DNA of 64,000 nucleotides from Spirochaetaceae bacterium (GTDB lineage: Bacteria > Spirochaetota > Spirochaetia > Treponematales > Breznakiellaceae): contig JAISLT010000101.1 of the NCBI GenBank assembly GCA_031277165.1, positions 1 to 64,000 on the forward strand. Reading direction: 5' to 3'. Below, piece by piece: positions 56,683 to 64,000 of the stretch. The notes below the pieces were generated by a model. The model was given only the letters and a program-made list of their open reading frames with translations, was not told where the DNA came from and did no database searches. A program made the position numbers and the translations under genes. Every line of letters starts with the position of its first letter. Positions within the stretch are counted from its first letter, which is position 1.

Positions 56683-58215
56683 ATGGGGTTCCTGGATAGT
56701 ATAATCGGCATATTTTCCGGGGGAAATGATCCGGAGACCGCCAAAAAAAAACGGCTCCGGCAAATTGTCAAAGATCTATCCCAGAATAAATACGGTAAAT
56801 TTTACAAAGCCAAAAGTGAAGAATTATGTCCGGCCTGTGCAAAGTTTTTCTACGATGTGTATAAAATCATTTCTTCGGCCCAAGTTTTTCTGCAAAATGC
56901 CGCCAAATCGGAACAGCTTAAGCAGATTGTGGTGGACTTCTTTTTGGACAAGGAGCTTAAGGAATTACGGGAGCGCCTAAACGCCCAGACGATTGAAGAA
57001 CAGGCCAAGACCACGCCGGTAAAGGATCTGTCCATGGCGGTTAAACGGGATCTTTCCGCCTTTGTGGCGGGGTTTGACAGCGCCAGGGTCAACGGCATCG
57101 ATAATTGCTACAGTACGATCATAGCCTTTGTTAATTTTACCGGCTTTGATTTTTTCTTTCTTTTAAAAAAGTTCGATTCCAATGTGAACGAACGGAATTT
57201 TACCTATCAACCCCGGTTCCAGCCGGTACGGGCGGCGGATCTGGGCGAAGAGCTTAAGGATTTTATGGAATATTCCGCATCGGTGGAAGCCGACCAGGAT
57301 TGGAAAACCGCCCTGGGGGTGCTGAAGCTTTACAAGGACGGCATGGACGTGGTCAACACCGACCACTGGGCCAAGGTGCTTCGGGTCTTAAAAGATGTAA
57401 GCCGCAGCCGGATCTTTGAACTTATTATCCAGCATACCCTGCAGGATCCCCTGTGGCAGTCCATTCCCCGGTCTTCCGGTGAACGGATCGCCGATACGGT
57501 GCTGGATGCCAAGAAGGCGGAAATAGAAGGGGTCCTTAGCCGGATACAAAACGACAAACGGGCCGCCCAAATTGAGCAGCTTGCCAAGGGCATCTTCGGT
57601 TCCGCCGATGTGGAAAGGCTTGCCAATTATACCAACAAGGGTAATGAAATATTTCTTAAAAAGAATTTTGACGGATTTACCAAGATAGCCGGGGTAAATT
57701 ACCTAAAGGCCTTTCTGCTGGATTTTTTTAAAAAAGAAATTCGGGAACTGTGCGATCTGCTTTTAATCCGGGGGCAGTGGACCACCAAGGTGCTGTCCCA
57801 GCCCGTATCCGATGCCTTCCACGAACTTATGGGACTTTCGGAACAGCTTATGGCCTTTGACGATTCTCTGGCGGACAAGGGGGAGCACGGCTCCAGGCTT
57901 AAGCAGGCTCTGCTTAAGGTGGACAGGGACAAAGGCCAGGGAAAGTACATTAGAATTATCCTTAAAACGGTAAATAACACCGCCCAAAGGATGATCAATA
58001 CCGCCTCGGCGGATCTGGTCGCCATAGGCCGAAGCTTTAAGACCCTGCTGGAGGATATACAAAAAAAACCTTCGGAACTTATTACAAATTGGCGGGAACT
58101 GGAATCGGCCTCGGAGGAACCCCTGGGCAAGCGCATCACCGGGGATTACAAGCGGATATACTACTTTGTTCAGCTTCTGCAGTTCTTTACCGGACCCGTG
58201 GAAGAGGAAACCTAG
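56683..58215 (+). CDS. Spirochaete-type conserved protein, resembling DUF5312
   Basis: 510 aa, largely alpha-helical, no signal peptide or transmembrane helix, cytoplasmic. It starts MGFLDSIIGIFSGGNDPETAKK and contains FLQNAAKSEQLKQIVVDFFL and NFDGFTKIAGVNYLKAFLLDFF. I associate this pattern with a spirochaete-restricted family (DUF5312) of unknown function, from memory and with moderate confidence. The TAG stop (58213-58215) is the first TAG of repeat R1d. It appears to be a single-gene transcript. Confidence 0.65.
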   Translation: MGFLDSIIGIFSGGNDPETAKKKRLRQIVKDLSQNKYGKFYKAKSEELCPACAKFFYDVYKIISSAQVFLQNAAKSEQLKQIVVDFFLDKELKELRERLNAQTIEEQAKTTPVKDLSMAVKRDLSAFVAGFDSARVNGIDNCYSTIIAFVNFTGFDFFFLLKKFDSNVNERNFTYQPRFQPVRAADLGEELKDFMEYSASVEADQDWKTALGVLKLYKDGMDVVNTDHWAKVLRVLKDVSRSRIFELIIQHTLQDPLWQSIPRSSGERIADTVLDAKKAEIEGVLSRIQNDKRAAQIEQLAKGIFGSADVERLANYTNKGNEIFLKKNFDGFTKIAGVNYLKAFLLDFFKKEIRELCDLLLIRGQWTTKVLSQPVSDAFHELMGLSEQLMAFDDSLADKGEHGSRLKQALLKVDRDKGQGKYIRIILKTVNNTAQRMINTASADLVAIGRSFKTLLEDIQKKPSELITNWRELESASEEPLGKRITGDYKRIYYFVQLLQFFTGPVEEET

Positions 58216-58357
58216 GAGCCTGTCGCACTTCGTGGATTTTTTGCATATTAATGCAAAAAATTCCGATTATCGGGTTCCTTTGGCAGTTTGCAAGGTATAA
58301 AAATTCACTTTCGTGAATTTTTATACAATTTACGCGCGAAGCGCAACAAACTGCTAG
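58212..58357. repeat. Repeat R1, copy d: CTAG-bounded hairpin element
   Basis: 146 bp, the reverse-orientation twin of copy a, bounded by CTAG at 58212-58215 and 58354-58357. It has the same three stems, including TATAAAAATTCAC/GTGAATTTTTATA with a different loop (tttc instead of gaag). The first TAG is the stop codon of the preceding gene. A further half-end (GAGTTTGTTGCTTCG) follows. Confidence 0.85.
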
Positions 58358-58383
58358 GAGTTTGTTGCTTCGCTCCTAAAGTA

Positions 58384-58440
58384 GATCCGTATACACCTAT
58401 TCCTTCCCCGGCAGACTCAAATCCATGGTGTATACGGATC
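58384..58440. promoter_or_regulatory. 14-bp perfect inverted repeat upstream of nifJ
   Basis: GATCCGTATACACC (58384-58397) and GGTGTATACGGATC (58427-58440) flank a 29-nt spacer and end 7 bp before the nifJ -35 box. Each arm contains the palindrome GTATAC. It may be a paired operator or a stem-loop. Confidence 0.55.
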
Positions 58441-58447
58441 CCATCCA

Positions 58448-58476
58448 TTGCGCAAAGACCGGTAAAACGCTATACT
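58448..58476 (+). promoter_or_regulatory. Promoter of nifJ
   Basis: TTGCGC (58448-58453), a 17-bp spacer and TATACT (58471-58476). A GAGGA ribosome binding site follows near 58493, ahead of ATG 58506, so this gene has a normal leader. Confidence 0.65.
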
Positions 58477-58505
58477 GTAATAATCCTAGCAAACAGAGGA
58501 ATACA

Positions 58506-61500
58506 ATGGCAGACAAGAAAATGGTTATGATTGACGGAAATACCGCCGCAGCGTATGTGGCCCATGCCCTTAGCGAGGTAATCGCCATATATCCGATCAC
58601 CCCGTCCAGCCCCATGGGGGAAGTTTCGGATGAATTTTCCGCCCAGGGAAGAAAAAACCTTTGGGGAACCGTTCCCGAGGTGGTGGAAATGCAGTCCGAG
58701 GCGGGGGCCGCCGGCGCTGTCCATGGCGCTTTAACTACCGGGGCCCTGTCCACGACATTTACCGCCTCCCAGGGACTTCTGCTCATGATTCCTAATATGT
58801 ACAAAATTGCCGGGGAGCTTACTTCCACGGTATTCCATATTGCCGCCCGGGCCCTGGCAACCAGTTCCCTTTCGATCTTTGGAGACCACCAGGATGTAAT
58901 GGCCTGCCGCCAAACCGGCTGGGCCATGCTGGCCAGCAACAGCGTTCAAGAGGTTATGGATCTGGCCATTATTTCCCACGCCTCTACCCTCCGTTCCCGC
59001 ATACCCTTTCTGCATTTTTTTGACGGCTTTAGGACCAGCCACGAGCTGCAAAAGATCGAGGAGGTTTCCTACGAGCTTATGAAGCAGATGATCGACGACG
59101 GCTTGGTCCGGGAACACCGCGAACGGGGGCTTAGCCCGGAAACCCCCCTGATTAGGGGTACCGCCCAGAATCCCGATACTTATTTTCAGGGCAGGGAAGG
59201 GGTGAACAAGTACTATGACGCCGTTCCCGGCCTGGTTCAGGCAGAAATGGACAAATTTGCCAAACTTACCGGCCGGCAGTACAAGCTCTTTGATTATTTT
59301 GGCGCGAAGGATGCGGAACGGGTAATTATTATTATGGGGTCCGGGGCGGAGACCTGTGAAGAAACCGTGGAGTACCTGGAAAAAACCGGCGAGAAGGTGG
59401 GGGTCCTTAAGGTCCGGCTTTTCCGGCCCTTTGACGCATCGGCCTTTGTAAAAGCCCTGCCGCCGGCGGTTAAGGCCATCGCGGTCCTGGACCGGACCAA
59501 GGATCCCGGCGCTTTGGGCGAACCCCTGTACGAAGATGTCCGTACCGCCCTAGGCGAAACCATGGCCGCCGGCGCCGCTCCCTTTAAGGATTATCCTCTG
59601 GTCCTGGGGGGACGCTACGGCCTGGGCTCAAAGGAATTTACCCCCGCCATGGTTAAAGCGGTCTTTGAGAACCTCGCGGGAAAGAAGATCCACAGCTTTA
59701 TGGTGGGTGTTAAGGATGATATTCAGGGTAAAAGCCTGGACTACGACGAATACTTTGTTATTGCAGAAGAGGGTATGAACGAGGCCATGTTCTACGGTCT
59801 GGGCTCGGACGGTACCGTGGGGGCCAATAAAAACTCCATCAAGATCATCGGGGATGCCAAGCCGGAACTTAACGCCCAGGCGTATTTTTCCTACGATTCC
59901 AAAAAATCCGGAGGATTTACCGTTTCCCACCTGCGCTTTGGCAGCAAGGCAATCCGCCGGCCCTACCTTATTACTAAGGCGGATTTTCTGGCCTGCCATA
60001 AATTTTCGTACATGGAAACCTTTGATATGCTGGCCAATATTAAAGAGGGGGGAACCTTCCTTCTTAATAGTCCCTTTAAAGCTTCGGAGGTATGGAAGGA
60101 AATACCCCAGGAAGCCCAGCGGCGGATCATCGACAAAAAGGTGCGGTTCTTTGTGATTAACGCCGCAGAAATAGCCCGGAGCAGCGGCATGGGCAGCCGG
60201 ATCAACACGGTTATGCAGGCCGCATATTTTAAAATTTCCGGGGTCCTTCCCCAGGATGAAGCGGTTAAGTATATGAAAAAATTCATCGAAAAGTCCTATG
60301 GCAAAAAAGGGGCCGATGTGGTGGAAAAAAACTTTAAAACCGTGGACGGTGCATTAAACGCCGTGGAAGAGGTACAGTACCCTTCCTCCCCCGAGGGAAA
60401 TCTGCATATGAAAAAACCCTTCAGCGCCGCCAAGGACGATTGGATCCGGGAAGTGCTGGGGACCATGTCTATTCAGGAGGGGGACAAGCTTCCGGTGTCA
60501 AAGATCCCCGCGGACGGGACCTTTCCCACCGCCACCACCCAGTACGAAAAGCGGGCTGTGGCGGAACGGGTGCCCAGCTGGGATCCGGCGGTGTGTATCC
60601 AGTGCGGCCGCTGTTCTGCCGTGTGTTCCCATGCCTGTATTAGGATGAAGTACCTTAGCGCCGGTGAAGCGGCCGGGGCGCCCAGGGGCTTTAAGACCGC
60701 GGAAATTAAACCCAAACCGGTGGAGAACAAAAAGGTGGCCCTTATTATTGCCGCCGAGGACTGTATGGACTGCGGGCTCTGTATTGCCAACTGTCCCGTG
60801 TCTAAGGACCCCGCCAAGCCCTGCGCCCTTTCCCTGGTGTCCTATGCGGATGATCCCGTATACCATGCGGAGCAGGCGGAAGCTTGGGATTATTTCCAAA
60901 GCCTGCCCGAGGTTCCCGCAGCGGAACTGAACCTGGCCACCGTTAAGGGGCTGGCCTTTAAGCGGCCCCTGTTTGAATTCTCCGGGGCCTGCGGCGGCTG
61001 CGGCGAAACCCCCTATATCAAGCTTATTTCCCAGCTCTTCGGCGACCGGATCGTCATAGCCAATGCCACCGGCTGCTCTTCTATTTACGGGGGCAACCTG
61101 CCTACCACCCCCTACGCCCAGCGGGCCGACGGCAGGGGCCCGGTGTGGTCCAACAGCCTCTTCGAGGATGCCGCCGAATTTGGCCTTGGCATGAGGCTGA
61201 CCAGCGATAAGCTGGCGGTCCATGTCCGGGAAGTGGCAGCCCAGGCAAAAAGCGAAGGCATAGCGGCGTCGCTTATTGATACGCTTTTATCCAATACCCA
61301 GGCCGACGATGCGGCCATAGAAGAACAGCGAAAAAATGTGGACGCCCTTAAGGGGATTTTAAAGAACGATAAAAAGCCCACGGCGCAAATGCTTCTTTCG
61401 TTGACGGATCATTTTATTAAGCGTTCAGTGTGGATCCTTGGCGGTGACGGCTGGGGCTACGACATTGGCTACGGCGGGCTTGACCATGTGATTGCATCGG

Positions 61501-62069
61501 GAAGAAACGTCAACATCCTTTGTATGGACACCGAGGTGTATTCCAATACCGGCGGTCAAATGAGCAAGGCTACCCCCATAGGAGCCATTGCCAAGTTTGC
61601 CGCCGCGGGCAAGGAGATTACCAAGAAGGATCTGGGCGCCATGGGCATCAGCTACGGCTATGTGTATGTGGCCAAGATAGCCATGGGGGCCGACATTAAC
61701 CAAACCCTCAAGGCCATACGGGAAGCGGAGGCCTATGACGGACCTTCCCTTATTATCGCCTACAGCCACTGCATTAACCACGGTATTAATATGGCGCTGG
61801 GCATGGAGCAGCAAAAAACCATCGTAAGCTGCGGACTGTGGCCCCTTTACCGTTACGATCCCCGGCTTAAGGAACAGGGAAAAAATCCCTTCCAGCTTGA
61901 CTCCCGGGAACCCAGCACAAGCCTAGAGGACTTTATGTACAAGGAAGTTCGCTTTAAGAGCCTTAAGGCCGCCAGCCCCGACAGGGCCGACGCCCTCCTG
62001 GCCAAGGCCAAGGCTCAAGCTGAACGGACATACAGGGAGCACAAGTACTTGGCCGAACGGCCCTTCTAG
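58506..62069 (+). CDS. nifJ: Pyruvate:ferredoxin (flavodoxin) oxidoreductase
   Basis: 1187-aa single-chain PFOR, converting pyruvate and CoA to acetyl-CoA and CO2 with reduction of ferredoxin or flavodoxin. It is central to anaerobic fermentation. Order of domains: pyrimidine/TPP half (YPITPSSPMGEVSDEF), the gamma-like domain, the 2x4Fe-4S segment (CIQCGRCSAVCSHACIR and CMDCGLCIANCP), and the TPP-binding C-terminal half (GGDGWGYDIGYGGLDHV, VYSNTGGQMSKATP) with the proximal cluster Cys residues in FSGACGGCGETPY. ATG 58506 is supported by GAGGA; the frame upstream has no family similarity. Length is normal. Confidence 0.96.
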   Translation: MADKKMVMIDGNTAAAYVAHALSEVIAIYPITPSSPMGEVSDEFSAQGRKNLWGTVPEVVEMQSEAGAAGAVHGALTTGALSTTFTASQGLLLMIPNMYKIAGELTSTVFHIAARALATSSLSIFGDHQDVMACRQTGWAMLASNSVQEVMDLAIISHASTLRSRIPFLHFFDGFRTSHELQKIEEVSYELMKQMIDDGLVREHRERGLSPETPLIRGTAQNPDTYFQGREGVNKYYDAVPGLVQAEMDKFAKLTGRQYKLFDYFGAKDAERVIIIMGSGAETCEETVEYLEKTGEKVGVLKVRLFRPFDASAFVKALPPAVKAIAVLDRTKDPGALGEPLYEDVRTALGETMAAGAAPFKDYPLVLGGRYGLGSKEFTPAMVKAVFENLAGKKIHSFMVGVKDDIQGKSLDYDEYFVIAEEGMNEAMFYGLGSDGTVGANKNSIKIIGDAKPELNAQAYFSYDSKKSGGFTVSHLRFGSKAIRRPYLITKADFLACHKFSYMETFDMLANIKEGGTFLLNSPFKASEVWKEIPQEAQRRIIDKKVRFFVINAAEIARSSGMGSRINTVMQAAYFKISGVLPQDEAVKYMKKFIEKSYGKKGADVVEKNFKTVDGALNAVEEVQYPSSPEGNLHMKKPFSAAKDDWIREVLGTMSIQEGDKLPVSKIPADGTFPTATTQYEKRAVAERVPSWDPAVCIQCGRCSAVCSHACIRMKYLSAGEAAGAPRGFKTAEIKPKPVENKKVALIIAAEDCMDCGLCIANCPVSKDPAKPCALSLVSYADDPVYHAEQAEAWDYFQSLPEVPAAELNLATVKGLAFKRPLFEFSGACGGCGETPYIKLISQLFGDRIVIANATGCSSIYGGNLPTTPYAQRADGRGPVWSNSLFEDAAEFGLGMRLTSDKLAVHVREVAAQAKSEGIAASLIDTLLSNTQADDAAIEEQRKNVDALKGILKNDKKPTAQMLLSLTDHFIKRSVWILGGDGWGYDIGYGGLDHVIASGRNVNILCMDTEVYSNTGGQMSKATPIGAIAKFAAAGKEITKKDLGAMGISYGYVYVAKIAMGADINQTLKAIREAEAYDGPSLIIAYSHCINHGINMALGMEQQKTIVSCGLWPLYRYDPRLKEQGKNPFQLDSREPSTSLEDFMYKEVRFKSLKAASPDRADALLAKAKAQAERTYREHKYLAERPF

Positions 62070-62097
62070 TCCGGCGGTAAGGCGCTATACCGCTGCC

Positions 62098-63528
62098 ATG
62101 GCTCAAAACCTCCGCGCCAGGCTTACCCGCATCCGGGAACAGCGCCGGGACGGCGCCGCCTCCATCGGAACTGCGGGTCCGGCTAAGCCGGCGGGCCCTG
62201 CCGGAGCTGCGGTGTACGCCGGGGCCGGTCCGGAGGCAATGCAAAGGACCGGGTGGATCCCGGCGGGAGATCTAGTTCTGCGCCGGACCCTTACCCTGCC
62301 GCTGTCTATGCCGGGGGTATTACCGGACACCCTGCCTTTGCTGCTTCCGGATCTGATCGGGGGTACTACGCCGGACAGGGCCGGTTCCGGTACGTTCCGT
62401 GTTCCCAGGGTGGAGCAGTTTCTGTTTTTTGATCTGGAAACCACGGGACTTTCCGGCGGCGCGGGGACGGTGGCGTTCCTTGCCGCCTTTGGCCGTTTTG
62501 TTCCCGGCCCCTCCGAGGAATTTTCCGGCCTGGAAATTACCCAGATACTGCTGCTGGACTATCCCGGTGAGGAGGATTTTCTTGAAGCGGTCCTGGGGCT
62601 TCTTAAGTTTCAGGATCCCTTTTTTTTAACCACCTACAACGGCAAGGCCTTTGATTCCCAGATCCTTAAAACCCGGTGCCTTATGAACGGCCTGGCGCTC
62701 CCCCCCCTGCTTCAGGCGGATCTGCTCTACCCCGCCCGGCGGCTCTGGAAGCGGATCCTGCCCAATTGTTCCCAGGCCACGGTTGAAACAATGGTCTTGG
62801 GACTGGACCGTTCCGGCGATCCGCCGGGTTCTATGGCGCCGGGCATTTGGTTTGATTTTTTGCGGGCCGGCGCCGGTCTTTCCGGGGGGCCGGAGGCGGC
62901 GGCCCTTCAGGGCATTTGCGATCACAATGTCCGGGATATTTTTGGGTTGGCATCGTTATTCCGCACTTTTACGGACATTGCCGCCGCGCCGCTGGATGCG
63001 ATCCGCCGCTTTTACTGTGACGGGGAAAACCTTGCCCTGCGCTGGCGGCGGGCCCTTCGGCATGATCCCCGGAGCGGGGAGGGCCTGGATCCCGCCGCCC
63101 GAAAAGAACTGGAAGAGACTGCCTTCGCTCTGCTTAGGGAAGCGGCGGAAATATATCCCCGGTGCTGCCTGCGCTTAGCCTTTGACCTGCGCGCCGGGGG
63201 CCGTTATAAAGAGGGCCGGGAGCGGCTGCTGTTCCTGCGGAACCGGCGGACCACGGAACCCGCCGGCGAAAAACCTTTGGGCCGGGAATGTACCGTTTCG
63301 ATCAAAGCCCTGGCCCTGCGGACCCTGGCCATTGATGCGGAACGGCAGCTGGGACGGGGGGATCTGGCCCTGGCATACGTGGAAGAAGCGCTGGCCCTGG
63401 AACCGGCGGGAACCGCGGGCGAAACCGCCGCAGCAAACCCCGCCTTACCCCGGAGCCTGCGGGAGGATCTGGAACGGCGGCGGGAGCGGCTTATTCACAA
63501 GCCCGGTTTTTGGAACAAGCTCATTTAA
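62098..63528 (+). CDS. YprB-like RNase H-fold exonuclease domain protein
   Basis: 476 aa. A DEDD 3'-5' exonuclease-like domain runs from about 105 to 300: FFDLETTGLSGGAG (Asp112, Glu114), NGKAFDSQIL and CDHNVRDIFGLASL. This is the RNase_H_2/YprB family, whose targets are poorly known. The N-terminal 100 residues are Pro/Gly/Ala-rich. The C-terminal 170 residues are Arg/Leu/Ala-rich and could form helical (TPR-like) repeats. TATACC ends 6 nt before ATG without a Shine-Dalgarno. Its 3' end overlaps the convergent helicase gene by 8 nt. Confidence 0.8.
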   Translation: MAQNLRARLTRIREQRRDGAASIGTAGPAKPAGPAGAAVYAGAGPEAMQRTGWIPAGDLVLRRTLTLPLSMPGVLPDTLPLLLPDLIGGTTPDRAGSGTFRVPRVEQFLFFDLETTGLSGGAGTVAFLAAFGRFVPGPSEEFSGLEITQILLLDYPGEEDFLEAVLGLLKFQDPFFLTTYNGKAFDSQILKTRCLMNGLALPPLLQADLLYPARRLWKRILPNCSQATVETMVLGLDRSGDPPGSMAPGIWFDFLRAGAGLSGGPEAAALQGICDHNVRDIFGLASLFRTFTDIAAAPLDAIRRFYCDGENLALRWRRALRHDPRSGEGLDPAARKELEETAFALLREAAEIYPRCCLRLAFDLRAGGRYKEGRERLLFLRNRRTTEPAGEKPLGRECTVSIKALALRTLAIDAERQLGRGDLALAYVEEALALEPAGTAGETAAANPALPRSLREDLERRRERLIHKPGFWNKLI

Positions 63529-64000
63529 ACGTATTTTTTATTTTGGCAAAGAACGCCTCCACATCCTCCGGCGCATCCATGGGTTCATCCCCTTCCCGGG
63601 TTTCTATTAAATGGGGGGGGATCTCCCCAAGAAAAGGGGAGGGGCTGCAGTCGATTACATCCTGGAGGCGGCGGCGTTTTCTGCAGCTTGTGATATACAG
63701 CTTGTTTCTGGCCCTGGTAATGGCCACATAAAAGAGGCGGCGCTCCTCTTCCAGGGGACTCCGGTCATCCTCGGATCCTTCCTCAAGGCTCCGGGTGTGG
63801 GGGAGGATCCCCTCTTCCGCTCCGGCGATAAACACCACGGGAAATTCCAGACCCTTGGCGGAATGGATCGTCATTAGGTTAACCTTTCCCTGGTTTTCCG
63901 GGGAATCCTCCTGGCCATCGCTGCTGGTGATAAGGCTCACCCGGTTTAACCATGCATAAAGACCCCTGTCAATCGTGTCGGGGTTCTTTTCCCAGGTTTC
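63521..64000 (-). CDS. UvrD/Rep-family helicase, C-terminal part (cut by window edge)
   Basis: The last 159 residues of a superfamily 1 helicase enter from the right edge. Motif V is VNLMTIHSAKGLEFPVVFIA and motif VI RRLFYVAITRARNKLYIT. No Tudor-like tail follows, unlike the PcrA at 7.9 kb, so this is a different paralogue, perhaps Rep- or UvrD-like. It ends with VEAFFAKIKNTFK. The N-terminal motifs are outside the window. Confidence 0.9.
   Translation of the reverse strand, partial: ETWEKNPDTIDRGLYAWLNRVSLITSSDGQEDSPENQGKVNLMTIHSAKGLEFPVVFIAGAEEGILPHTRSLEEGSEDDRSPLEEERRLFYVAITRARNKLYITSCRKRRRLQDVIDCSPSPFLGEIPPHLIETREGDEPMDAPEDVEAFFAKIKNTFK

Overview
The window looks like chromosomal DNA of a GC-rich spirochaete, most probably a Treponema of the termite-gut type. 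Supporting genes are a cheA / cheW-cheR fusion / cheX cluster, a treponeme-like hexokinase, a protein of a likely spirochaete-specific family (resembling DUF5312), a MurE whose amino-acid specificity motif departs from the DAP type, and anaerobic metabolism (pyruvate:ferredoxin oxidoreductase, flavodiiron protein, two-subunit class I fumarase). No phage, CRISPR array, rRNA or intact transposase is seen. The species assignment is inference.

Layout. 0-12 kb: the end of a membrane protein, murE, queD, a trypsin-like lipoprotein, then a probable operon lolA-like / rodZ / rimO / pcrA, an aminotransferase-like relic and a small minus-strand lipoprotein/hydrolase pair. 12-24 kb: hexokinase behind a consensus promoter with a LacI-type palindrome, rqcH-like, a GH3 enzyme, an RluA-type pseudouridine synthase, a mutarotase-like protein, a PAP2-like membrane protein, a DUF554 protein, mntP, and an SDR/PHP pair. 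24-37 kb: a chemoreceptor, then methylmalonate-semialdehyde-dehydrogenase-like / PEP mutase / phosphonopyruvate decarboxylase (a phosphonate biosynthesis core), then a liv-type ABC operon with two substrate-binding paralogues. 37-46 kb: tRNA-Val, a 150-bp tandem array, the chemotaxis cluster, two outer-membrane beta-barrels and fumarase/tartrate dehydratase. 46-64 kb: Sir2, a dense repeat island, carA/carB of the eukaryotic CAD-like type, dus, cheY, flavodiiron protein, the DUF5312-like gene, nifJ, a YprB-type nuclease and the start of a second UvrD-like helicase.

The most unusual content is non-coding. At least five repeat families fill the gaps. R1 (about 145-170 bp, bounded by CTAG and carrying hairpins) abuts four genes, and in all four its terminal TAG is the stop codon. 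R2 (8 copies, about 60-115 bp) supplies TGA stops to two genes. R3 (2 copies) supplies the last codons of sir2, and one copy carries a nested 64-bp insertion. R4 (2 copies) has a stem kept by compensatory base changes. R5 is a 2.7-copy, 150-bp, hairpin-rich tandem array next to tRNA-Val. About nine genes also have a -10 box only 5-7 nt before ATG and no Shine-Dalgarno, which suggests leaderless transcripts.
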